NCBI RefSeq assembly: GCF_958295425.1 | Contig: NC_081151.1 | Location: forward strand, 17,118,659-17,182,658 | DNA from: Solea solea | Taxonomy: Eukaryota; Chordata; Actinopteri; Pleuronectiformes; Soleidae | Direction of reading: 5' to 3' | DNA length: 64,000 nucleotides | Shown here: positions 43,235 through 64,000 of the stretch, piece by piece | Numbering within the stretch: position 1 is the stretch's first letter | Layout: every line of letters begins with the position of its first letter | The notes under the pieces: generated by a model | What the model was told of the DNA's origin: nothing | What the model saw: the letters and a program-made list of their open reading frames with translations, nothing else | Databases searched by the model: none | Program-made: the position numbers and the translations under genes

Positions 43235-43836
43235 CTGAAAGATTGACATTGAGAAAGGATTGAAGGGGAAATGTACAACTCACAATTGTTTACATTTCCA
43301 ATTAATCTGTTGATTGTTTTATTGATTCAATTTAAAAAAAATGATAAAACTGATGTGTGGATTAAGGATGGCTCAACTTTTTTCACATTTGATAACAAAA
43401 TATGCAGCCATTTTAAATACATAATTCTACAATTGTGTATCAAATATTCTTCTCCCAGAGGAACTCAGCAGCCCACAACATGACATTTTTGCAATTGCAG
43501 ATTTTCTCTATCCATTATCTCATCTAGTGATTTTGACCAGTATTGGACCAATACTAGTCAAAATCATAATTAGGTATCGTGTCGGCTCATCCCTAGTGTG
43601 GATGTCTGGTTTGACCACAAATTTTTTTTTTAAATAACATGGTTAACAAAATAAATGTTCATAATCAATTAACTGTTGAAGCGCCATTCCTTTAACAACA
43701 ATACAGAAGATAGATTGATAAGGGCGACTTGGAAAATACGGTTATTCAACATCTGTCACACCAACTGCTCTGGTAATCACTTTCTCATACAGCTACTCTC
43801 AAACTCAGGTTACTTAAGCATTGTATTGAACCATAT

Positions 43837-43850
43837 ATATATATATACAC

Positions 43851-43923
<73 letters not shown>

Positions 43924-43964
43924 AATATATACATACATACATATGTATATATATATATATATAC

Positions 43965-43995
<31 letters not shown>

Positions 43996-44112
43996 CATAC
44001 ATACATATATACATACATATATACATACATACATACATACGTACGTATACACATATATATATATATACACATATATACATATACATTCATATGTATATAT
44101 ATATATATATCA
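43837..44112. repeat. (TA)n and (CATA)n compound microsatellite
   Basis: About 275 bases of alternating TATATA and ACATACATAC blocks in the first map4k5 intron. ORFs crossing it are tyrosine/isoleucine repeats and are not genes. Confidence 0.96.
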
Positions 44113-44639
44113 TTAATCTACACATGATTTTTCCTTTATTTAAGCAGTTTAACAGCCACAAAAGAAACAATCTGACAATGGAATGGACTACTTTGAAAAT
44201 AAAAGGTACCCAACACCTCTGGTATTCAATTTCACTTAAAGGCCAATCTCAGACTTTAGTTACTCGAACCTTGTATTGAAGCACATACTAAAAAAATAAG
44301 TACTAAACCAACATCACCTCGTGTGAGGCGCGCTTATTTTGTATCTTAAAGACACACAACAAAGTGAGAATGGACTAAATACAGTTATTCAACATCTGTA
44401 CGTCACAACAACTCTGGTGCTCGTTCTACATTTAAAACAACAGTAGTTCAACCAAAGTGTTGAACATACTCAAATAAAGTGTCGTAACTGAAATAAGTCA
44501 TAAATAAAGCCAACTAAAGTTGTTTTAGCCTCGTATTGAACAATAAAATAACCCAGAAACGACTATGCTGGCATTAGCTGCAGTGTGAGGTTCACATAGA
44601 CACTGGATATTTCAGTAAATAGCCAGATCCGGGGGTTTG

Positions 44640-46357
44640 ACATCGCTGTAGATGTGGAGAGTCAGGGGGGCTAATAGCATCAGCTCGGCTAATGCTAACG
44701 CTAACGAGCTAGCGTTAACTACTTAGCTTGGCCGCTGCTGTGTAACTTCAGCTGTGCCTACCTTTCACGGTACAAACACGGCTGACGAGGAAGTCTTGCA
44801 TTTCAAATCCTGTTCGGGCTTTTCAACGGAACGATGGCGTCGAATAAAAGCACAAAATAATGAGAAAGTGAGCCCCCCCTTTCCTTTGTTATCGAGGAAA
44901 CTGGTAAACTTCAGTGGGCTGTTTGCACTTCGCTCCGTCTCCTCCGCTGCAGCGTTACAGTCCCAGAGTTAAAGTTTTAGCCGTTGACATGTCAACTGTC
45001 TCCACTGACAGTTTCGGCAAAGACGTCGGAATCGGACGTAACGTGTCAACCGCAAACAACCTGAGTGTTGCACTTAAAACGTACTACCAAAAAAACGCAG
45101 AGAAAAGCAACAGTCTGTCGCTAATCTGCGTACAGTCGCTTTACTGGATCCTGGTGCTGCTTTCACGAACCACCTCGTAAAATCCGCACACTCTCCGTGA
45201 CAAATAAACACAATCCCGCTGCGTTTATGTCAACTAACGCAACCACGTTCTAACATTTAAATGTGAAATAATTACATTAACACGAAATTAAAATTAAAAT
45301 GTTTGTTAATGTAATGGGGAGGTGGGATTATAAGTAAATGTCAAAATAGTACAGGTAAATCACATAATAAATTCACCCACCAAAGAAAATATCAATATCC
45401 CTAGTCCTCGCTGATTAATAATAATTCATTACACTCGTGTTTTTGTTTGTTTTAACCAATTTTACATTTACCAGGTGATAAACTTACATTGGCATTCTAC
45501 ATTTTACATAAAATACTTAACATATGCTGCTTGTGTTGTTGTACGAAGCTTAATTTAAGCAGGAAATGCTGGTGTTTTTATTGCACTACATGTTATTTAG
45601 CCGATTATACTGCCATTACAAACGAATTATGAATGTATGCATCAATTTCATATTGTATTATTATGCACTTTTGTGAAAGTAACAATTAAATTACTATATT
45701 TTACAGCTGTTTGTCATTACATACCCGAACACGACACAATGAAAGGTCGTATGTAATATACAGTCAATTATACTGTAAAATTATTACTTCCTCAAGCAGC
45801 GACTTTGTAATGCAAATATTTGGGAGTCTTATCGTCACTTGAACATACCAGGATGTATTGCAATTCCCGTTTGTGCATTTACGACAGTACGTGAAGGCAA
45901 CATGTATTCGTATTCCTTTGTGACTGACGCCATCTTCCGGTTCAAGCTGGAAACGCAATGAAATGTCAGACGTTACATAGCAAGCTGAATGAAATCAGAT
46001 GCAGTAAACATGTAAGTGATTGCATTTTATGTTTTTAATGTTTATTTATTCATTCATTCATTATAAAAAACGACATTATTAAACTACGACATTTTAATAA
46101 GGAGGCAGGGTGAAAACAGACAGCAGCGCCCCCTGGCTGCACACACGAGTGCTGCATGACGCTGGTCAAGAAAAGCTCCATCATCCTGCGATCGTAAGAG
46201 AGAGCAGAGCATCGTTTCTGTGGAGGAGAAGAAGAAGAAGAAGAAGAGAGGAGAGGAGAGAGTCGGGCATCCACCCAACCCTCACTACTACACCCATGAC
46301 TACCGACTGCACATCTGCTCATTAACGGACAAACAGAAGGGATTTAACGGCAGCGAG
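44640..46357. promoter_or_regulatory. Divergent promoter region between map4k5 and atl1
   Basis: map4k5 is transcribed leftward and atl1 rightward from this interval. It is richer in CpG near 44.68-45.2 kb than the flanking DNA and carries GCTAAC/GCTAGC motifs near 44680-44720. About 1.2-1.4 kb separates the likely start sites. I saw no convincing TATA box. The atl1 leader near 46200-46357 has a GAAGAAGAAGAAGAAGAAGA purine run. Starts are inferred. Confidence 0.5.
44763..44980 (-). other. map4k5: Candidate map4k5 non-coding first exon
   Basis: The minus strand shows the donor GTGAAAG followed by GTAGGCAC at 44763, in a locally CpG-rich region. Joining it to the acceptor above 43234 makes a leader with a short upstream ORF beginning MQDFLVSRVCTVK. 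The upper edge (transcription start) is approximate. Confidence 0.45.
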
Positions 46358-58166
<11,809 letters not shown>

Positions 58167-58316
58167 TAAGACGAGGACAGAACTCTGCTGCAGGGACTTC
58201 CTGGTGATGGACAGGAGGAGGAGGAAGAAGAAGAGGAGGAGGATTTCTGTGTTCTGTCCTGCCCACCAACACATTCACCACTTTAAAACTAATAAAGGAC
58301 TGTATAATGTTCATGT
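58167..58316 (+). other. atl1: atl1 3' UTR with polyadenylation signal
   Basis: Follows the TGA stop. It has a GAGGAGGAGGAAGAAGAAGA purine stretch and an AATAAA signal at 58291-58296, so a short 3' UTR ending near 58315 is likely. A longer alternative end cannot be excluded. Confidence 0.7.
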
Positions 58317-58794
58317 ATAGGCTCTGCTGGATGACATGGATCATAGTGTGTCACTCACAGAAACAACAGACACTCGTGCCAGAGGAAACCTTCACATCTT
58401 CAACCTCCAGTCAGCAGATGTTGTTTTTTTTATTATTTTCTCCTCTTCATCTCCGTGAAATCCTCGTTGGTTACGGTTGTTCTGTTCTCTCCAGTTCATA
58501 AGAAATATCGGCCATGTCTGAAAGGCTTAATACTGTGTGTTCTGTCTGTTAAATAATGAAGCGTTACATGGATCGTCCGCATGGTTAATGGTTATTGTCC
58601 TTCATCCTCGAAGCTCTAAAACCAGGTATACTTTATATAGAGGTTTTATGTTTACTGGTTGTGATAAAGTGATATTGTGCCATAATGACATGTTAAGATT
58701 GTTTTTACATCTTCTGCAGCCTGGCTACACGCAGATACATCGCACATATATTTGTCGTAAACAATGTTTTGTTTTTGGAGGTGGGCTTTAAGGG

Positions 58795-59575
58795 CTGGGT
58801 CGCGAAACGTCTTCTGTATGTCCAGAATTTCGGTTTGGGTATCAAACTTCTGCATCTCCCGAATTTTGGACTCGGTATCGAACATCTGTAACTCCTGAAT
58901 TTAAGGTTAGGTATCTCCCGAATTTGGAGTTGGGTAACAAACTTCATTCCTTTTGTGCTATAGAACGAATTTTGGACTTCGTATCAAACTTCTGTATCTC
59001 TCCGAATTTCAGGTTTGCTATCTCCCAAATTTTGGGGTGGGTATTGAACTTCAATACTTTTGTGGAATTGAACGAATTTTGGACTGGGTACCGACCTTCT
59101 GTACAGTATCTCCGGAATTTTGGGTTGGTTATCTTCTGAATATCGGGTTTGGTATCGAACTTCAATACTTTAGTGGAATTGAACAAATTTCGGACTCGGA
59201 ATTGAACTTTTGTATCTCCTGAATTTTGGGTTGGTATCTACCTAAGTTAGAGTTGGGTATCGAACTTCAATACTTTAGTGGAATTGAGCAAATTTCGGAC
59301 TTGGTATTGAACTTTAGTATCCTGAATTTTGGGTTGGTATCTACCTAAGTTCGAGTTGGGTATCGAACTTCAATACTTTAGAGGAATTGAACAAATTTCG
59401 GACTTAGTACTGAACTTTTGTATCCTGAATTTTTGGTTGGTATCTACCTAAGTTCGAGTTGGGTATTGAACTTAAATACTTTTGCGGAATTGAACAAATT
59501 TCAGACTTGGTGTTGAACTTCTGTATTTCCCGAATTTCAGATTGGGTATCGGAACTTCAATACTTTGAAGTAGTA
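58795..59575. repeat. Minisatellite of about 103-109 bp units
   Basis: Around seven degenerate units. Landmark GAGTTGGGTATCGAACTTC recurs at 59250, 59353 and 59456 (period 103); earlier related copies near 59038 and 59147 are about 109 apart. Each unit is itself built from smaller GAATTT...GGTATC modules. It starts about 480 bases after the atl1 polyadenylation signal. Confidence 0.9.
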
Positions 59576-59844
59576 TCGACTGAACTTCTTTCTTTCCACA
59601 TCACCTAATATTGTAAATGTGTCAAATTTCGGTACCTAAGGAGTTAACCTAATCACCGTCAGTGAGTCAATAAACATGCAGCATGCAGTTTGACGGAGAT
59701 CTAACAGTGGTTGTGATTGGCCACCTTGAGGCATAAAGGAAGTTATGTCAGCAAGAAAAAAAAAAGGTGCGGCTTAACATGCATGCTTTAAGAGACTAGT
59801 GCTTGTCTAATGGGTGAAGGTGTGTCATACTATACCGTAAAGTG

Positions 59845-60025
59845 TCACGTAATTTTGGACACTCTAAATTGACTGTAGGCGTGAGTGAGAGTGAATGGCT
59901 GTTTGTCTCTGTGACGGACTGGCAACCTGTCCGGGGTGTGCCCTGCCTTTCGTCCTATGTTAGCTGGGATTGGCACCAGCGCCCCCCTGTGACCCTCATA
60001 TGGGAGGATAAATTGGTAGAAGATG
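59845..60025. mobile_element. Fish interspersed repeat 3' end, copy 2
   Basis: Contains GACTGGCAACCTGTCCGGGG, GTTAGCTGGGATTGGCACC and GTGACCCTCATATGGGAGGA. Same family as 12309-12425 but longer on the 5' side. Confidence 0.68.
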
Positions 60026-60486
60026 AGTTTTTTTTGCATTGAATAAATATCATTCTGAAAATAGTCTAAAAGTCCAGATAATGATGTTGATACCAAATCT
60101 GACATTTTGAACCAATAGCCAGCCCGAGGCTTTCATTTGAACAGAGTTCTGGATAAAAAGTGAACACAACATGGCTGACATTATCTCCACTCTACACTGT
60201 CATCAGCTCTCATTTATGTAATTAAGCTTCGCCCCACTGATCCTTTATATAAGTGTGTGTGTGTGTGAACTTGTATTTGTTGCCTGTTTAGGACCTTTTT
60301 CTGGCAGAAACACTGACCTTGTCAGGACCAGTAGTCCTCATGGAGACCAAAACCTGGTCCTAATGTGGCACAACCTCATGCCTGAGGAACTGGTTAAGTT
60401 TAGGGCTAAGGTTTGAAGTGTGGTCAGGCTGAAGTTAGGAGTAAGGCTTTTATTCAATGTGAGTGCGTAGAACAATGACTGCACAA

Positions 60487-60490
<4 letters not shown>

Positions 60491-60518
<28 letters not shown>

Positions 60519-60536
60519 CTGTGTGTGTGTGTGTGT
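60491..60536. repeat. (TG)n microsatellite
   Basis: About 22 TG units with one TC interruption, preceded by GGTTAAGTTTAGGGCTAAGG sequence similar in layout to that near 13.9 kb. Confidence 0.95.
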
Positions 60537-61686
60537 TGGCCTCTGAGGCCAAAGGGAAATAGTGAATCTAGTTTCCATTGTGCCGTAGAGGTGGTGGGTG
60601 AAACCGTTGTTGTGTTTTCTCTCCGAATGTTCACGCAAAATCCGAGGAATGTAGCCTCTCTGCAGCCGCCGAGGAATCAAAGGGAGATGTTGTGATGTAG
60701 GGCGGGGCTACGGGCAGACAGGCCTGCTTTTGGAAGTGGATCCTCATTCCACATGATCACGTCTCTGTCATCATCTTCACACACTTAAGTTGAATCATCT
60801 GTGAAAGAGGCCGGGCCCTGTTTTTTTTTTGTCTTCTTTTCTGTGTGTTCTCCCGAAACGGCTTGCATTTCTAAACAAAAGGCTTGTGTCAGCGACGGCA
60901 CTTCTTTATAGCGTTGCTTTGTGGCTTTGTAGACTGTTACTGTACGTTTGTATAATTGTGGTAACTGTTTTTTTCTGTTTGTTTTTTAAAAATGATTTGA
61001 AAACCCCCAAAAAATCACAGCAGTCACACATAAGGAATTTGACTATGAACACTTTTCTGTCACCAAATGAATTACAAATTCACAAAATCGTCGTGTTTTT
61101 CAGTGTCTTAAATGTGAATGGGCGGATCCTTCTGTCCGCCAATCCACTTTCATTTGGGTTTAGCTTTGAGAAAATGTACACAAACGCAGATGAATGTCAA
61201 CATTTGCTCACAGGTACAGGAACCTGATGACCTAATGTCACCAATCCTGAACAAATATGTTGTAATGTTACAAAAGTGTGTACATGTGCTCCAGAATGAT
61301 TACTCACGTCATCAGAAACATGATAAATCACATTCTTAGTGTACATTTCAAAGTAAAAGAATCTTAAAGGTACATTGAGTAGAATTTAACAGCATTTATT
61401 GCTGCTAAATTCCCTTCAGAGTGGGATATAAATAGTAAAGGTGCATTCTGGGGTAATGAAAAACAATAAGTGATTTTTCATCTTCAATTTCCCACACTGG
61501 GCCCCCCTTGTTGCATTTCAAAATAAACCACTAGGGCTGTATGTTGGCAAACTAGACAGCATTTCCAGGTTATTCATGCTAAATATTTTATCGCAATTCA
61601 CAATAATATTGTATATTGTACTGTCCCTCACGCTTGGTTACACACAAACCAGGGCATGAAAAATTGGAAAAAAATAGGTTGTCTGT

Positions 61687-61715
61687 ATAAATATATATAT
61701 ATATATATATATATA
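61687..61715. repeat. (TA)n microsatellite
   Basis: About 14 TA units in intergenic DNA. Confidence 0.95.
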
Positions 61716-62743
61716 GCTAACTGTATATGTCTGTGTCATATACAGCTGCAGTAAAGAAGTCTTTTTTTCCCCCCTCTATAGTAGATCTGGTCATCATGAG
61801 TACGGGAACACTGTCATGCATATTTAGCAAGTTTATGCTGAGGTTTGACCTCAAGGGTTTAAGATTTAAAGGCACTGCAGCTCAGTGGCTTGGAGAGTCT
61901 TCCACAGTGTATAATCAACATCAGTGAGGCCTTCACACAAAGAGCCATCTACGTCCACTTTAAGATCCCGGAGGTTTTTAAAATCCCATTTCTACGGGGG
62001 CCTTTGTCGGCGTCTTGTGTCCGTTTTTCAGAGGAAAAAAAAAAGAAAAAGAAAAGTAGCATTTGTTTACATCGTGTTGCATTGATTAGTAATTATGAGT
62101 TGAAGGTTGTGTCTGTGAGAAAATGGAGGGGAACTCTTGTTCCACTTTTCTTGGATGGACGATTTTAAAATCACCTGCACTGAAAGGTCCCGCGAATCGA
62201 CCTCTTCCGAGTCAACACTGCTTAGTTTCCAGCACATGTACTGCAGACGTTCAGTTACGAATAAATAAGAAATAAAGAAATAAAGTTGGACCAAATGACT
62301 GAAAAACTAGACTGGACTAATGTGTTGAGAAACTTGTGAAAACCGGTGGCTGGCGGACCAGATATGGCCCCGCCAGCATCAGTCTCTGGCCCGGCCAGAT
62401 GATTTCAAAAATCGGATTTAAATGATTTGCTTCATTTTACAAAAACAATGACAATTTCATCCAGAATTCAGAGCTTTTATTCTGAAAAAAATATGAAGTC
62501 TATAAAGAAGCAGAAGCAGCTAATTTTCTCTCTCATCATCCTCTTCTTGTACTTCACACACTGGTATAGTGAGATTAGATTAAGATGGAGCAAGAGATAA
62601 GGTGAAACAGTATTTATGATTTAACTCTTTTAAACGCTAAATGCTTTGGTATATTTTTTATCGGCTAATAGTTTCGGACTATGTCTGTTTGGTTGAACGT
62701 TGGGTGTTTTAGAGCTCTCTTTGGTGAAAACAGATGCATGAAA

Positions 62744-63220
62744 TTAACTAAATAAACAAGCGAGAGTGAAGCTCGGCATCGAAGTTCCATTGAACCAAAA
62801 ACAATTATTCTCAAGCCCCGAAATAAAAGCCGCGTTAAGTCGCCGCGTCCTCGTAAATGCGCGGTGAGAGTCAACAACTGTGAAGTCGAGAGTGGATTTT
62901 TCTTCACTGCAGACTTTATTGCTCATGTCCTGTATTTGCAATCCACATGAGATTATGTACAAACCCATGACACCATCCTGAAAAGATGTGATCCAGACCT
63001 TCTTGCATAGCGAAGGATACATTTTAAGAGAAAGTCCCGAGGTTCTTTGCAAAGCTATTCTACCATTATAAACAAACACACCCTTTTTTGGACACAATTC
63101 CACTCTCATGTTGAAATCTTTTTGAAGATTCAAAATAGCTACCGACACCATTTCTGAAATGTTATGGCGTCGTAAACTACTCCTCTTCCCACGTGAAATT
63201 AAATCATGATCACTCACCAT
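62744..63220 (-). other. Unassigned 158-codon ORF, probably non-coding
   Basis: True ATG at 63218-63220 and stop at 62744-62746. The translation (MVSDHDLISRGKRSSLRRHN start, SFTLACLFS end) has no motif that I recognise, no signal peptide and no membrane segment. A minus-strand AATAAA (TTTATT at about 62929-62934) lies inside the frame, which suits a 3' UTR better than a CDS. By synteny the next gene would be sav1 on this strand, and this could be its 3' UTR; no SAV1 sequence is visible. Confidence 0.25.
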
Positions 63221-64000
63221 ATTCCCAAAAAGACAAAACCTTAGATTTTAGGATTTGTTGATTTATTGGTAATCAATAGAATATGCTTCCAAGAACCTGT
63301 ACTTCCATGCAATCACACAAACAGATGCGTCCGTCCATGAAAACAAGGCACCACCAAGGCAGGAAGAATGAAACGACAAGAAATTGAATTGCACTTGTTT
63401 GGCAAACTTACTGCGTCTTCTGAAGTGTTTTAAAAAAAAGTTCCAGTAGCTTATTTATCTTTCATTTTACACACAAACATGAGAAAATTCCTGACGCACA
63501 GTAATGCCGAGGAGCCGAGAGAAGCTCAGAACTTTTTTTTTCTTTTAATAAAAAGGTCTTTTAAATAAAGACGTGTTTCATATCAAAAACTTAAATATCT
63601 GTTAAACGTTTTGGTGGATTGTCTCATAAAGCATACGGTCTGTCATTTAAAAAAGAAAAGGAAAAATGCACACACACTCTGTGTCATGTAAAAAGACTGT
63701 GGTTTCAGTTTATGAGGGTAACAAAGCGAAGGGAAAATAGTCATGAAGTTGTGTTTCATATGGGGACAAATTAGACAAAGCCGCCTGCCCGTTTTCTCCC
63801 ACAGGAAAAAATGACGGCGTGGCTGGTGTACACACATAATATGAGCAGACATTGTAAAAATGCTGCGTTTTATTTATTAAAAAAGGCACAATGTTGTTGT
63901 GTTTTGTTTTGTTATTTTTTTTCAAACAAAAATACCGAGTTTTTCAGTCTCTGATCTCAGTCTCATAAACAATAAAAAGTCCACACAGCAACTCGGTTCT
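63221..64000. other. Right-edge sequence, possible 3' UTR of a minus-strand gene
   Basis: AT-rich, with few recognisable repeats compared with the preceding 4 kb. Several AATAAA/TTTATT motifs on both strands. No coding exon recognised. Assignment to a sav1 3' UTR rests only on expected synteny. Confidence 0.2.

Larger units (their letters stand above)
58317..62660. other. Intergenic region downstream of atl1
   Basis: Minisatellite, retroelement tail, TG and TA repeats, a TTAAAGGTACATTGAGTAG half-element near 61369 and a hAT-type GGACCAGATATGGCCCCGCC fragment near 62355. I saw no supported gene; plus-strand ORFs such as 60829-61227 carry no domain. Confidence 0.6.

Noticed and set aside
43111..43278. 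Longer N-terminus for MAP4K5 starting near 43278
   Set aside because: The upstream codons cross a likely splice acceptor at 43235, and the family begins at the MDIF-like position. Joining to the upstream exon puts its ATG out of frame.
43785..44090. ORFs rich in Tyr, Ile and Met
   Set aside because: Translations of the TA/CATA microsatellite.
46220..46357. In-frame extension upstream of the atl1 start
   Set aside because: The upstream codon is GTG, not ATG, and the lysine run comes from a GAA/AAG purine repeat in the leader. The ATG at 46358 matches the atlastin-1 N-terminus.
58795..59575. CRISPR-like array
   Set aside because: The units are contiguous and degenerate with no conserved repeat separated by unique spacers, and the genome is eukaryotic.
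60829..61227. 132-codon plus-strand ORF
   Set aside because: Low-complexity Phe/Leu/Val-rich translation of T-rich DNA, no domain, no splice context.

Overview
The window is vertebrate nuclear DNA, almost certainly from a teleost fish. Coding exons are short and bounded by GT-AG introns, and the encoded proteins match vertebrate families at high identity. Introns and intergenic DNA are AT-rich and carry repeat types typical of fish: TTAA-flanked MITEs, TAGGGATG-ended hAT-like elements, LINE 3' tails with ACAGCACTTTGG...AATAAAGTTGGA, and many long microsatellites. No prokaryotic operon, CRISPR array, rRNA or tRNA was recognised. I cannot name the species.

The gene order is cdkl1 (minus, positions 121-7242, cut by the left edge), map4k5 (minus, CDS 12085-43110, 33 coding exons, 883 codons), then atl1 (plus, CDS 46358-58166, 14 coding exons, 560 codons). 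As I recall it, human chromosome 14q22 carries the same order and orientation (CDKL1, MAP4K5, ATL1, then SAV1), so this is a conserved syntenic block. The right end (about 62.7-64 kb) may be the 3' side of a convergent minus-strand gene, with sav1 expected by synteny, but I could not read any sav1 coding exon.

Region by region: 1-7.2 kb holds six cdkl1 exons covering most of the kinase domain, separated by introns with a TTAA MITE and a CA repeat directly behind a splice donor. 7.2-11.1 kb holds probable cdkl1 5' non-coding exons and a LINE tail. 11.2-12.1 kb is the map4k5 3' UTR. 12.1-23.2 kb encodes the CNH domain of MAP4K5, 23.4-28.5 kb its proline-rich linker with several tiny exons, and 30.4-43.1 kb its kinase domain. 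44.7-46.4 kb is a shared divergent promoter region between map4k5 and atl1. 46.4-58.3 kb is atl1. 58.3-64 kb is mostly repeats and apparently non-coding DNA, including a minisatellite of about 100-bp units.

The three genes do not form a pathway. CDKL1 is a CMGC kinase linked to cilia, MAP4K5 is a GCK-type STE20 kinase acting upstream of JNK and Hippo signalling, and atlastin-1 is an ER membrane-fusion GTPase. I read the reconstruction exon by exon. Every intron phase matches and both complete CDSs sum to whole codons with a terminal stop. I found no clearly new biological system. The most unusual features are repeat structures and splicing details, listed as findings.
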